Positions 16,916 through 25,094 are shown, counted from the first letter of the stretch. The stretch: DNA of 64,000 nt from JAKZRT01 sp047518005 (GCA_047518005.1 JAKZRT010000065.1:6889-70888); one strand, 5' to 3'. Numbers and translations are program-made. The notes: generated by a model from the sequence alone, not told the origin.

Positions 16916-17839
16916 TTACACGTAGGCGCGGGTCGGGCGGTCGAAAACACGGCGACCCAGAAGCGAGGCGGTCAGATCGACCATCAAGGACGCGGTCCGA
17001 CCGCGTTCGTCAAGAAAGGGGTTCAGTTCGACAAGGTCGAGCGAGGTCACCAGGCCGGCGTCCGAGAGGATCTCCATCACCAGATGCGCTTCGCGGAAGG
17101 TGGTGCCACCCGGCACGGTGGTTCCCACGGCGGGGGCAATCGCGGGGTCGAGGAAATCGACGTCCAGCGACACGTGCAGCGCCGCGTCAGCTGCTTTGAC
17201 GCGGGCCAGAAACTCGCGCAGCGGTGCCGAGATGCCGTTCTCGTCGATGTCGCGCATGTCGTGGGCGAAACACGGGCTGGCCTGAAGCGCCCTTCTTTCG
17301 GCCCCGTCCACTGACCGCAGCCCGATGAGGCCGATCTGTTCGTCCGGCACGGGTGCGCTCACTATCGGAAACCCAGGAAATCCGGCCCGCCCGGCAACGT
17401 AAGCCAACGGCGTGCCATGGACGTTGCCCGAGGGCGACGTGGCCAGCGTGTGAAAGTCGGAATGCGCGTCGAGCCAGAGCACATATTGCGCGCGGCCCAC
17501 CGCAGCGGCCGCCTTGGCGACGCCCGAGACGGTGCCAAGCGACAGCGCGTGATCGCCGCCCATGAAGATCGGCATGGCGCGTCCGACCGCCGCCTCGGCA
17601 ACCTCGGCCAGCGACCGGGTCCAGGCGATGTTTTCGGCCAGGGCATAGACATCGGGCGCGTCCTCGGGAACCGGCGACAGCGCCGCGGGCGCGACGTCAC
17701 CGGTATCGGTAACATCGTGGCCAAGGTTTGCCAGTTCGTCGACCAGCCCGGCCACGCGGTAGGCCTCGGGGCCCATGACACAGCCCCGGCGGCGCTTGCC
17801 GCTGTCCGTCGGCACACCAACAAGTTCGATCCGGGCCAT
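16916..17839 (-). CDS. rocF: Arginase
   Basis: A 307-residue ureohydrolase that splits arginine to ornithine and urea. The binuclear Mn2+ ligands are visible: H97 in MGGDHALS, D124, H126 and D128 in LDAHSDFH, and D226/D228 in SLDVDFLDP. The N-terminus ELVGVPTDSGKRRRGCVMGP is the arginase (not agmatinase) form. GGAGA precedes the ATG. It is the first gene of the arginase-ornithine cyclodeaminase operon and is divergent from a Lrp/AsnC regulator. Confidence 0.95.
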   Translation of the reverse strand: MARIELVGVPTDSGKRRRGCVMGPEAYRVAGLVDELANLGHDVTDTGDVAPAALSPVPEDAPDVYALAENIAWTRSLAEVAEAAVGRAMPIFMGGDHALSLGTVSGVAKAAAAVGRAQYVLWLDAHSDFHTLATSPSGNVHGTPLAYVAGRAGFPGFPIVSAPVPDEQIGLIGLRSVDGAERRALQASPCFAHDMRDIDENGISAPLREFLARVKAADAALHVSLDVDFLDPAIAPAVGTTVPGGTTFREAHLVMEILSDAGLVTSLDLVELNPFLDERGRTASLMVDLTASLLGRRVFDRPTRAYV

Positions 17840-17952
17840 TGGCAGTCTCCATTTGCTTACGCACGATCTATTGGCATTTCGCCCAACAAATAAGCCTGCA
17901 ATTTGGTCAATACGAACCTATTATAGCCAATATGAAGTCATTTTCTGCCATT
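17840..17952. promoter_or_regulatory. Divergent promoter region of the arginine-catabolic operon and its Lrp regulator
   Basis: This 113-nt region between opposing start codons is AT-rich compared with its flanks. It contains TTGG-N8-CCAA (17871-17886) and several TTGGnnA/nGCCAAT-like half sites, for example around 17902 and 17926. Lrp-family proteins bind loosely palindromic AT-rich sites, so control of both genes from here by the adjacent regulator is likely. The exact operator cannot be fixed from sequence alone. Confidence 0.4.
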
Positions 17953-18387
17953 ATGGACGCAACTGACCGCGCCCTGATTTCCGCGCTGCGCCGCGACGGG
18001 CGGCTTTTGATCTCGGATCTGGCGCGGCTTCTGGGCGTCTCGCGGACCACGGTTCGCGCGCGCCTTGACCGGATGATCGCCACCGGCCGCATTCGCGGGT
18101 TTACGGTGCTGACCGCCGAGGATGTCGAATCCAGCCCGGTGCGCGGATTGATGATGCTGTCGATCGAGGGCGCGGGTGCGGATCGCGTGAACCGGCAGCT
18201 TGCGGGATTGCCGCAGGTGGTGAATGTGCATTCCACCAATGGCAAGTGGGACCTGATCGCCGAGCTTGGGACAGATTCGCTGGAGACACTGGACCGGGTG
18301 CTGGCCGATATCCGGCGCATTCCCGGGGTGGCGGCCAGCGAAACCAACCTGCTTTTGAGCACCCGGCGCGGCAGCCGAAGCGGCTGA
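17953..18387 (+). CDS. Lrp/AsnC-family transcriptional regulator
   Basis: A 144-residue regulator with the N-terminal HTH (DATDRALISALRRDGR, then DLARLLGVSRTTVRARLDRM) and a C-terminal RAM/AsnC ligand-binding domain from about residue 65. I prefer the ATG at 17953, because the family N-terminus begins MDxxDRxL; an in-frame ATG at 17932 would add seven residues. The divergent arginase operon suggests that it senses arginine or ornithine and activates that operon. This is inferred from position. Confidence 0.88.
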   Translation: MDATDRALISALRRDGRLLISDLARLLGVSRTTVRARLDRMIATGRIRGFTVLTAEDVESSPVRGLMMLSIEGAGADRVNRQLAGLPQVVNVHSTNGKWDLIAELGTDSLETLDRVLADIRRIPGVAASETNLLLSTRRGSRSG

Positions 18388-18490
18388 GCCGCATCGAACC
18401 ACTTTCGATCCGATTTGCCGCAGGGCTGGACCTATTATCCGCCAAGCGCATCCGCTAAGGGGGGCGCACAAACGCCCCGGACCACACTCC

Positions 18491-19411
18491 ATGCAGATTT
18501 ATCTTCCCATTGCCGAGGTATCCGTCAACGCTTTCCTGTTGCTCGGCCTTGGCGGTATGGTTGGTGTCCTTTCCGGCATGTTCGGCGTGGGGGGCGGTTT
18601 CTTGATGACGCCGCTGCTGTTTTTCATCGGCATCCCGCCGGCGGTTGCGGTGGCCACCGAAGCCAACCAGATCGTTGCGTCGTCTTTTTCCGGGGCACTG
18701 GCGCATTTCCGGCGCAGGACGGTTGACCTGAGAATGGGGCTGGTCCTGTTGGCCGGCGGCCTGATCGGAGCCGCACTGGGCATCCAGCTTTTCAATTTTC
18801 TCAAAGCCCAGGGTCAGGTCGATCTGCTGGTCAAACTGTGTTACGTCGTCTTTCTGGGGCTCATCGGCGGCCTGATGTTCTTAGAGAGCCTGCGCGCGCT
18901 GCGCCGATCAAAGCGCACCGGCGCGGTCCCTGCGCGCAAGAAACATACTTGGATCCATTCGCTGCCGTTCAAGATGCGGTTTCGGACGTCGGGCCTGTAT
19001 ATTTCGGTCATACCGCCGGTGGTGGTCGGCATGCTGGTCGGCGTTTTGGCCGCGATCATGGGGGTCGGCGGCGGGTTCATCATGGTGCCCGCGATGATCT
19101 ATGTCCTCGGCGTGCCCACCAAAGTGGTGATCGGCACGTCGCTTTTTCAGATCATTTTCGTCACTGCATTCACCACGCTGTTGCACGCCACCACGAACTT
19201 TACGGTCGATATGATGCTGGCGGTTCTGTTGCTGATCGGCGGCGTCGTCGGGGCCCAGGTTGGCACCCGCATCGGGGTCCGCCTGAAGGCCGAGCAACTG
19301 CGCATTCTGCTGGCCGGCCTGGTGCTGGCGGTCTGTGGCAAACTGGCGTTCGACCTGCTGGTCATGCCGTCCGAACTTTACTCGCTTGGACCAGTGGGGG
19401 GGCACGGATGA
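18491..19411 (+). CDS. TauE/SafE-family anion exporter
   Basis: A 306-residue membrane protein with about eight hydrophobic segments in two repeats. Each repeat carries the family motif: GMFGVGGGFLMTPLLFF in the N-half and AAIMGVGGGFIMVPAMI in the C-half. Characterised members export sulfite or organosulfonates. Its last 4 nt overlap the start of the TIGR02186 gene (ATGATC within GGATGA), a pairing common in Rhodobacteraceae, so the two probably form one export unit. Confidence 0.9.
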   Translation: MQIYLPIAEVSVNAFLLLGLGGMVGVLSGMFGVGGGFLMTPLLFFIGIPPAVAVATEANQIVASSFSGALAHFRRRTVDLRMGLVLLAGGLIGAALGIQLFNFLKAQGQVDLLVKLCYVVFLGLIGGLMFLESLRALRRSKRTGAVPARKKHTWIHSLPFKMRFRTSGLYISVIPPVVVGMLVGVLAAIMGVGGGFIMVPAMIYVLGVPTKVVIGTSLFQIIFVTAFTTLLHATTNFTVDMMLAVLLLIGGVVGAQVGTRIGVRLKAEQLRILLAGLVLAVCGKLAFDLLVMPSELYSLGPVGGHG

Positions 19412-20166
19412 TCCGCCTGGCGCTGGTCTTCATCCTTTGCGCGCTGCCCGCCGGGGCTGGCGAAGAGGTCGTCGCCGGTCTCAGCCAAAGCCGCGTGTCG
19501 ATCACCGCGAATTTCGATGGTTCGGAAATTCTGATCTTTGGCGCGGTCAAACGCGAGGCCCCGCCGCCCGACGCGGGCCCCTTGCAGGTGATCATCGCGG
19601 TTGCCGGCCCGTCGGAACCGGTCATGGTGCGGCGCAAGGCAAAACGCGCCGGAATCTGGATCAACACCGATAGCGTCGAGGTTGACGCGGCCCCGTCGTT
19701 TTACGCCATCGCCACCACCGCGCCCTTTGTCGAAGTTCTCAAAGACATCGAAGACCTGCGCCACAAGGTGTCGATTCCGCGCGCGATCCGGTCGGTCGGC
19801 GCGCCGATGACGATTGACGACGCGGACAGCTTTACCGAAGCGCTGATCCGCATCCGGCGCGAGGCGGGGCTCTATCAGGTGCTGGAAAATCAGGTCATCC
19901 TGACCGAAGAGACCCTGTTTCGCGCCGCCGTCGCCCTGCCGGCCAATCTGACCGAGGGCGATTACAAGACCCGCATCCTGTTGACCCGCGACGGTCGGGT
20001 GATCGACGAGCATGTCACCACGATCAACGTGCGCAAAGTCGGGCTCGAGCGCTGGATTTTCAACCTCGCCCACGAACAGCCGCTTTATTACGGCCTTTTG
20101 TCGTTGGCGATCGCCATTCTGGCCGGTTGGGGCGCGTCGACGATCTTTACCTACCTGCGCGGCTGA
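19408..20166 (+). CDS. TIGR02186 family membrane-anchored protein
   Basis: A 252-residue protein with a signal peptide (ALVFILCALPAGAG), a periplasmic beta-rich body and one C-terminal membrane helix (about residues 225-248). The pattern GLSQSRVSITANFDGSEILI and the C-terminal NLAHEQPLYYGLLSL identify the TIGR02186 family, whose function is unknown. It nearly always follows a TauE/SafE gene, and here it overlaps that gene by 4 nt, so it is likely an accessory subunit of the exporter. It converges on the RecD-like gene with an 8-nt gap. Confidence 0.85.
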   Translation: MIRLALVFILCALPAGAGEEVVAGLSQSRVSITANFDGSEILIFGAVKREAPPPDAGPLQVIIAVAGPSEPVMVRRKAKRAGIWINTDSVEVDAAPSFYAIATTAPFVEVLKDIEDLRHKVSIPRAIRSVGAPMTIDDADSFTEALIRIRREAGLYQVLENQVILTEETLFRAAVALPANLTEGDYKTRILLTRDGRVIDEHVTTINVRKVGLERWIFNLAHEQPLYYGLLSLAIAILAGWGASTIFTYLRG

Positions 20167-20174
20167 GTCTGCTT

Positions 20175-21710
20175 TCAGTCCTGGAGCGCGGCGTCGGTCT
20201 CGAGGGTCAGCGCGGCAGCCGGGGCGACCAGATCGTCGGTGCCGAGCGCTGCGTCGGGGCGGCCAAGGCGATACCGGGTCACCCAATGCAGCCGGGTCTC
20301 GGCGCGGGTGATCGCCACATAGGCCAGCCGTTTCCACAACGGCAGCCCGGCCTCGATTCGCCCGGACCGGGCCGCCGCATAGATATCGGGTGCGAAAAGC
20401 TGGACCTCGGGCCATTGCGAGCCCTGCGCCTTGTGGATGGTCACCGCCGCGCCGTGCAGGAACATAGCCCCCATGTTGGCGGCATAGGGGATGAACGGCT
20501 CTTCTTCGCCGGGGGCTTCGATCTTGATGATCGAGGCGGCCGAGATTTGCGGGTCTTGCGCTCCGAACACGAAAAGCCGCGAGAACCCCGGTTTGCGGCC
20601 CGGTCCCAGATAGACCACCTGGGCGCCCTTGATCAGCCCGCGCGCCTCGAGATCGATGCGTTTTCGCCGGTGTTTGAGCGGAAGCTCGACGCCGTCGCAG
20701 ATCAGCGGCTCGCCGGGCAAGAGCGCATCCGGCGGCGCGCCATAAGCCGCGCGAAAGGCTGCGATCAGCCGCACCCGCGTGGCGTTGCGCCAGACCAGCA
20801 CTGGGGATCGCGCCATCATCGTGGCCGAGACCCGGGGCGAGACCTGCACGCGATCATCTTCGCGCGCGAGCGCCTCGACCATATGTTCGAAATCGCCAAA
20901 GCCCAGGCCGGGGTCGCCCAGCGCATGGGCCAGATCGAGGATCGGGTTGTCGTCCTGTTGCCGGTGAATGCGCGCCAGTTCCAGGCGCGCGGGTGCGGGC
21001 AGTCGGTCGAACACCATCTCGCCCGACGCGCCCACGGGGGCCAGTTGCGCGGGGTCGCCGAACATGAGGAGCGTCGGAAATATCTCTTTCAGATCATCCA
21101 GTTGCGCCTGATCGAGCATCGAGCCTTCGTCGACAAAGCCAATGTCCAGCGCCTCGTCTCGGCGCTTCCAGCCGGTGATGAAATCCGACCCCCTGAGCCC
21201 CGCCGCCGCCAGCGCACCAGGAACCGAGGCGTGGGTTTCGTAAAACGCCTTGGCGCGGTCGAGCGCGGCATCGCTCAGACCCTTTACCGTGGGCCGGTCG
21301 CCACGGCCGACCAGCCATTCGGCGATTTTTTCGTACTCCGGGTCGTAGACCGGCGTGTAGAGGATGCGGTGGATCGTGGTTGCGGGCACGCCGTGGCCGC
21401 GCAGCACGCTGGCGGCCTTGTTGGTGGGGGCCAGAATGGCCAGGCTGCGCCGGTCGCGCCGCCGGCGGCCCTCGTAGTCGGGCGCGATGATATCGACGCC
21501 TGCATTGCGCAGTGCCCGGTAGAGCTCGGCCAAAAGCACCGTCTTGCCCGACCCGGCCCGACCGACCACTGCCATCACCCGCTCGACGCCTTCGGCAGCA
21601 GGTGTTGTGGTGCCCTCATCGAGGTCCACACCCTGGGCGCGCAGCATCTCGGCCACGCGGTCGTGGGCTTCGGCCTGGTCTTCGGAAAACTGTAGCGGGG
21701 GCGCGGACAT
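20175..21710 (-). CDS. RecD-like ATP-dependent DNA helicase
   Basis: A 511-residue superfamily 1B helicase. Walker A is AVVGRAGSGKTVL (near residue 50), motif II is IGFVDEGSML with the acidic pair, motif III is LMFGDPAQLAPVG, and the C-terminal motifs VTIHKAQGSQW and AYVAITRAETRL are intact. It lacks RecBCD-specific N-terminal extensions and resembles stand-alone RecD2-like or phage Dda-like helicases. I start it at the ATG at 21710 (MSAPPLQFSEDQ); the frame is open for 22 more codons upstream. Its gap to luxI is 40 nt, so luxI readthrough into it is possible. Confidence 0.88.
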   Translation of the reverse strand: MSAPPLQFSEDQAEAHDRVAEMLRAQGVDLDEGTTTPAAEGVERVMAVVGRAGSGKTVLLAELYRALRNAGVDIIAPDYEGRRRRDRRSLAILAPTNKAASVLRGHGVPATTIHRILYTPVYDPEYEKIAEWLVGRGDRPTVKGLSDAALDRAKAFYETHASVPGALAAAGLRGSDFITGWKRRDEALDIGFVDEGSMLDQAQLDDLKEIFPTLLMFGDPAQLAPVGASGEMVFDRLPAPARLELARIHRQQDDNPILDLAHALGDPGLGFGDFEHMVEALAREDDRVQVSPRVSATMMARSPVLVWRNATRVRLIAAFRAAYGAPPDALLPGEPLICDGVELPLKHRRKRIDLEARGLIKGAQVVYLGPGRKPGFSRLFVFGAQDPQISAASIIKIEAPGEEEPFIPYAANMGAMFLHGAAVTIHKAQGSQWPEVQLFAPDIYAAARSGRIEAGLPLWKRLAYVAITRAETRLHWVTRYRLGRPDAALGTDDLVAPAAALTLETDAALQD

Positions 21711-21750
21711 GGCCCGCACCCTAGAAGCAAACCAGGCGAATGCGAAGCGC

Positions 21751-22398
21751 TCAGGCGGCGCGGTTTGCCGCGGCAATCTCGGGGCGCGGCAGATAGCCGA
21801 AGGACCGGGCGAACCAGGCCTCGGAAAGATCCGATGACACGCGCGCGCCGCGCCGCAACATCAGGCGTGAGTGATCGGAATAGGGCCAGAGGCCAAGCGA
21901 GATCTTGGTCCGCCCCTGTCCGGCGCTGCCCAGCACCTCGGGCGGGATTCCGGCCTTGCGGTAGATGCGCACCATTCGTGCATCAAAAATTCCCAGGATA
22001 AAGTCCAGCGCGAAAGCCCGCATCAGTTCGGCGGCCCCCAGCATCACCGCAGCGGCGATCCGGCTGTCAGCCGCCGGGGCCAGACAAAAGCGTGTCGATT
22101 CCCAGATGAACGGGCTTTGGATATCGCCATTGCCTTGCAGATTGGCGAAATGATCGCGGGCCATGGTCGGGCCGGTCGTGGGCAGGAAACGCATCGACCC
22201 GCCGTGGGTTCCGTTGGCGCACTGCCAGATCACGTAAAGCGGGTTCATTTCGTCGTATTCGTCGCGCTCGAATCCGTCTGTATCAACCGACACATCCCAT
22301 CCTAAGCGATCACAAAACTGCGCCGCCCGGTCGCGAAACATTGTCGTTTTCAATCGGGGATATTTGTCCAGGTCGCCACCATACACATAGCGCAACAT
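21751..22398 (-). CDS. luxI: Acyl-homoserine-lactone synthase (LuxI family)
   Basis: A 215-residue autoinducer synthase that makes an AHL from S-adenosylmethionine and acyl-ACP. The invariant residues of the family are all visible: R24, F28, W34, D46, D49, R70, F84, E100 and R103. The opening MLRYVYGGDL and GSMRFLPTTGPTM are typical of Rhodobacteraceae synthases, many of which make long-chain AHLs, but the chain length is not predictable here. It lies 92 nt downstream of luxR on the same strand. Confidence 0.95.
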   Translation of the reverse strand: MLRYVYGGDLDKYPRLKTTMFRDRAAQFCDRLGWDVSVDTDGFERDEYDEMNPLYVIWQCANGTHGGSMRFLPTTGPTMARDHFANLQGNGDIQSPFIWESTRFCLAPAADSRIAAAVMLGAAELMRAFALDFILGIFDARMVRIYRKAGIPPEVLGSAGQGRTKISLGLWPYSDHSRLMLRRGARVSSDLSEAWFARSFGYLPRPEIAAANRAA

Positions 22399-22465
22399 AT
22401 CGCATTCCTTCTGCTAACCTTCGGGTCCGGAAAGCTAGCGTTGGAATGTTAATTCTGGCTGAGAC

Positions 22466-22489
22466 GACCGTTCGCCGGGTTTACAGGTC
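22466..22489 (-). promoter_or_regulatory. Weak lux-box-like inverted repeat upstream of luxI
   Basis: On the minus strand ACCTGT is followed by ten nucleotides and AACGGT, and the whole is bounded by GACC and GGTC (22466-22469 and 22486-22489). The left half equals the lux-box half-site ACCTGT, but the right half has mismatches and the spacing is 2 nt too long. It lies about 70 nt upstream of the luxI ATG, just after the luxR stop, where an autoinduction site would be expected. Confidence 0.3.
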
Positions 22490-22490
22490 G

Positions 22491-23312
22491 TTACCCGTTC
22501 GCACTGACGGAAGCTATGTTCGTGGCGGTGGCATTGGTGCCTTTGTTTGGAACAGTGCCCTTGCTTGTCCAGCCGCCGTGCGCAGCCCGCGAGCTGCCGC
22601 CAACCACGATCAACCCGTTCGTCAGCGCCTTCGTTACGGCATGGATCGTGTTCATCGCCCCAACTTTGAACCGCGCACTTTCGATATAGGCGCGCAGTGT
22701 ATGTTCCGAGATGTCCAGCATCTCGGCCACCTGACTGCGCGCATAGCCCATTGCCAAAAACGTCAGTGCATCGGTTTCGCGGGGGCTGAGTTGTTTGATC
22801 GGTTCGGGCACGCGGTCGCGTTCGAGCTCGAGTCCCTTCTGGTTGAAATAATGGGCGACCAGGATCAGATCGCGCTGGTTGTCCTGAGTAAATTCGGCCC
22901 AGGTTGTGTCATCGCAGCTGTGCGAAACGGTAAACAGCGCAAACTGTCCGTTGGGGCCGCGGATCGGGATGGAATAGCCCTGATTTCCGACCCCGTGATC
23001 CAGCGCGTCTTTCCTGAAGGCCCGCGCCGCGCGCGAGCGCCAGTCAAGGCGCTTCCAGTCGACCGGGTGGAAGCGTTGGAAACAGCCCTGAATGACCGGA
23101 TCGATCCGCAGATAATCGCGGTCGACATAGCGCTGCATCCAGATGGGGTCGTAGGTACTGCCGCCGTATTGTTCGCCGTCACCCGAGACCCAATGGTACG
23201 TTACATGCGCGATGCCAAGTTTGTCGCGAAGACCGGTGACCTGTTGCTGGATGTCGTCAAGCGTTTTTGCGGCTTGCAAATCCTCTATGAATTGTTCCAC
23301 CCTGAGCGGCAT
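22491..23312 (-). CDS. luxR: LuxR-family quorum-sensing regulator
   Basis: The N-terminal part (about residues 1-170) is an autoinducer-binding domain with the ligand-pocket aromatic positions typical of LuxR (for example YHWVSG and YVDRDYLRIDPV). The C-terminal LuxR HTH is at about 185-245 (LSPRETDALTFLAMGYARSQ, then SEHTLRAYIESARFK). The start is uncertain: I use the ATG at 23312, but no good ribosome site precedes it and the frame is open to 23384. It overlaps a small upstream ORF by 56 nt in another frame. About 30 residues beyond the HTH are a poorly conserved Gly/Ser/Thr-rich tail. Confidence 0.92.
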   Translation of the reverse strand: MPLRVEQFIEDLQAAKTLDDIQQQVTGLRDKLGIAHVTYHWVSGDGEQYGGSTYDPIWMQRYVDRDYLRIDPVIQGCFQRFHPVDWKRLDWRSRAARAFRKDALDHGVGNQGYSIPIRGPNGQFALFTVSHSCDDTTWAEFTQDNQRDLILVAHYFNQKGLELERDRVPEPIKQLSPRETDALTFLAMGYARSQVAEMLDISEHTLRAYIESARFKVGAMNTIHAVTKALTNGLIVVGGSSRAAHGGWTSKGTVPNKGTNATATNIASVSANG

Positions 23313-23472
23313 CGGCTTGCAGCGCGTTTCGCGCCCCCCCTTCTTTCGAAGCGATCTCGGTTGCCGCGACCAGCGTCGTGTCATCCAATTGCTCGGCCAG
23401 CAAAAGCAGTTCGTTGCGCAAAGCGAATGACTTCAGGTCCGCGAGGACATCGAGAATCCAGTTATTTGACAT
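23257..23472 (-). CDS. Small conserved-looking protein preceding luxR
   Basis: A 71-residue ORF beginning MSNNWILDVLADLKSFALRN, with a regular amphipathic helical pattern in residues 1-45 and a basic, less regular tail. AGAGG lies 6 nt before its ATG, a better ribosome site than luxR has. Its 3' end overlaps luxR by 56 nt in another frame. The two frames meet at a run of seven G on the coding strand (23334-23340). I know of similar short proteins next to luxR genes in Rhodobacteraceae but no function. Translational coupling with luxR is likely. Confidence 0.65.
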   Translation of the reverse strand: MSNNWILDVLADLKSFALRNELLLLAEQLDDTTLVAATEIASKEGGARNALQADAAQGGTIHRGFASRKNA

Positions 23473-23493
23473 ATACAGCCTCTGACGCGGGGG

Positions 23494-23509
23494 TTAACAA
23501 AACGTTAAC
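23494..23509. promoter_or_regulatory. Canonical CtrA box upstream of the luxR leader ORF
   Basis: TTAA (23494-23497), seven nucleotides, TTAAC (23505-23509) is an exact match to the CtrA site TTAA-N7-TTAAC. It is also palindromic (GTTAAC twice). It ends 22 nt before the ATG at 23472. A TATATT on the minus strand (23514-23519) could be the -10, which would put the box over the transcription start and suggest repression. Confidence 0.7.
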
Positions 23510-23618
23510 TACTAATATACCATGAGCCGGACCTTTACGGTATTCGCAGATTTCAACCCCCCATAAATGGCGGTACGGCGGATTTTACCGCATTGAAACT
23601 CAACAGACTTGAATAAAG

Positions 23619-23634
23619 ATTAACAAAATAGAGC
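23619..23634. promoter_or_regulatory. Near-match CtrA box in the same upstream region
   Basis: TTGA (23619-23622), seven nucleotides, TTAAC (23630-23634) differs from the CtrA consensus at one base. It lies 110 nt upstream of the perfect box, in a clearly AT-rich region between the luxR leader ORF and the end of ccr. Two sites in one promoter region are common for CtrA targets. Confidence 0.4.
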
Positions 23635-23704
23635 CACCTTTGGTTGTGGCCCTGGTTGTAATTTCAACCTGATAATTACTGGTGATTCTTGTCCAAAGTG
23701 GGGC

Positions 23705-24994
23705 TCACAGCCCGCTTGCCTCGATGGTGTCTTCAAAGGTGCGCAGCCCGGTCTTGGGGGCCTGAACCATCACCGCCATATTTCCGGGCTTGTGTTCGTT
23801 GCGCCGCATCTTGGTATGCGCCGCCGGAATTTCCGCCCAGGGAAAAACCTCGGACAGGCAGGGGTCAAGCCGGCGTTCAAGCATCAGCTGGTTGGCCGCG
23901 CTCGCCTGCCTAAGGTTTGCGAAATGGCTGCCTTGCAGGCGCTTCTGGTGCATCCACAGATAGCGCACATCGAAGGTCAGGTTATACCCGGTGGTGCCCG
24001 CACAGATCACCACCATGCCGCCGCGCTTGACCACGAAGGTCGACACCGGGAACGTCGCTTCGCCGGGGTGTTCGAACACCATATCGACGTTCACGCCCTT
24101 GCCGGTGATGTCCCAGATCGCCTTGCCGAACTTGCGCGCCTCTTTGAACCAGGTCGCGTATTCGGGCGTGTTGACGGTCGGCATCTGGCCCCAGCAGTTG
24201 AAATCCAACCGGTTGATCACGCCCTTGGCCCCCAGACCCATGACAAAATCGCGCTTGTCCTCGTTCGAGATCACGCCGATGGCATTGGCACCCGCCGTGT
24301 TCACCAGTTGGATCGCATAGGACCCAAGGCCACCCGAGGCCCCCCAGACCAGAATGTTCTGGCCCGGCTTCAGTTCGTGCGGATGGTGCCCGAAAAGCAT
24401 CCGGTAGGCGGTGGCCAGCGTCAGGGTATAGCAGGCACTTTCCTCCCAGGTCAGGTGGCGGGGCCGGTGCATCAGTTGTTGGGCCTGCACACAGGTGAAC
24501 TGGGCAAACGACCCGTCCGGGGTCTCGTAGCCCCAGATGCGCTGCGACTCGGAAAACATCGGATCGCCGCCATTGCAATGCTCGTCGTCGCCGTCGTCCT
24601 GGTTGCAGTGAACGACCACTTCGTCGCCCAGCTTCCAGCGTTTCACTTTGTCGCCGACGGCCCAGACGATACCCGAGGCATCGGACCCGGCGATGTGATA
24701 GTCGGCCTTGTGGATGTCAAACGGGCTGATCGGAATGCCGAGACCGGCCCAGACGCCGTTGTAATTGACACCGGCGGCCATCACCATGACCAGAACCTCG
24801 TGACTGTCGGGGCGCGGTGTGTCCACAACCTCGACCTGAAAGGCCTGATCGGGCTCGCCGTGGCGTTCGCGCCGGATCGCCCAAGCGTACATCTGACGCG
24901 GTACAAAGCCCATAGGCGGAAGTTCCGCGACCTCGTAGAGGTCCTTTTCCTCGGCCGAATAGGTAGCCGCCGGGGTGTCATGATCCAAGGCCAT
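23705..24994 (-). CDS. ccr: Crotonyl-CoA carboxylase/reductase
   Basis: A 429-residue medium-chain dehydrogenase/reductase that carries out the NADPH-dependent reductive carboxylation of crotonyl-CoA to ethylmalonyl-CoA, the committed step of the ethylmalonyl-CoA pathway. The N-terminal GroES-like domain contains GVNYNGVWAGLGIPISPF. The nucleotide-binding turn is VWGASGGLGSYAIQL, and the FNCWGQMP and FEHPGEATFP segments are diagnostic for Ccr rather than ordinary quinone reductases. Length is full. With ecm (26677) it supports acetyl-CoA assimilation without isocitrate lyase. Confidence 0.96.
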   Translation of the reverse strand: MALDHDTPAATYSAEEKDLYEVAELPPMGFVPRQMYAWAIRRERHGEPDQAFQVEVVDTPRPDSHEVLVMVMAAGVNYNGVWAGLGIPISPFDIHKADYHIAGSDASGIVWAVGDKVKRWKLGDEVVVHCNQDDGDDEHCNGGDPMFSESQRIWGYETPDGSFAQFTCVQAQQLMHRPRHLTWEESACYTLTLATAYRMLFGHHPHELKPGQNILVWGASGGLGSYAIQLVNTAGANAIGVISNEDKRDFVMGLGAKGVINRLDFNCWGQMPTVNTPEYATWFKEARKFGKAIWDITGKGVNVDMVFEHPGEATFPVSTFVVKRGGMVVICAGTTGYNLTFDVRYLWMHQKRLQGSHFANLRQASAANQLMLERRLDPCLSEVFPWAEIPAAHTKMRRNEHKPGNMAVMVQAPKTGLRTFEDTIEASGL

Positions 24995-25059
24995 GGCCCT
25001 TGCTCCTCACAGTTTTCGCCGCACTGCAGAATCGGCGCTGCGTCACAGCATTGTTTAGG

Positions 25060-25094
25060 ATTCAGCGCGCAATATTGCAACCAAATTCAGCGCG
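25060..25094. promoter_or_regulatory. Repeat cluster in the ccr promoter region
   Basis: ATTCAGCGCG occurs twice (25060-25069 and 25085-25094) in direct orientation, 25 bp apart. Between the copies lies a perfect 10-bp palindrome GCAATATTGC (25069-25078). This lies 66-100 nt upstream of the ccr ATG on the minus strand and is a good candidate operator for a carbon-source regulator. The regulator cannot be named from sequence. Confidence 0.45.

Noticed and set aside
22466..22489. A true lux box upstream of luxI
   Set aside because: Kept only as a low-confidence site. The right half-site has mismatches and spacing is 2 nt too long, so I do not count it as evidence of autoinduction.
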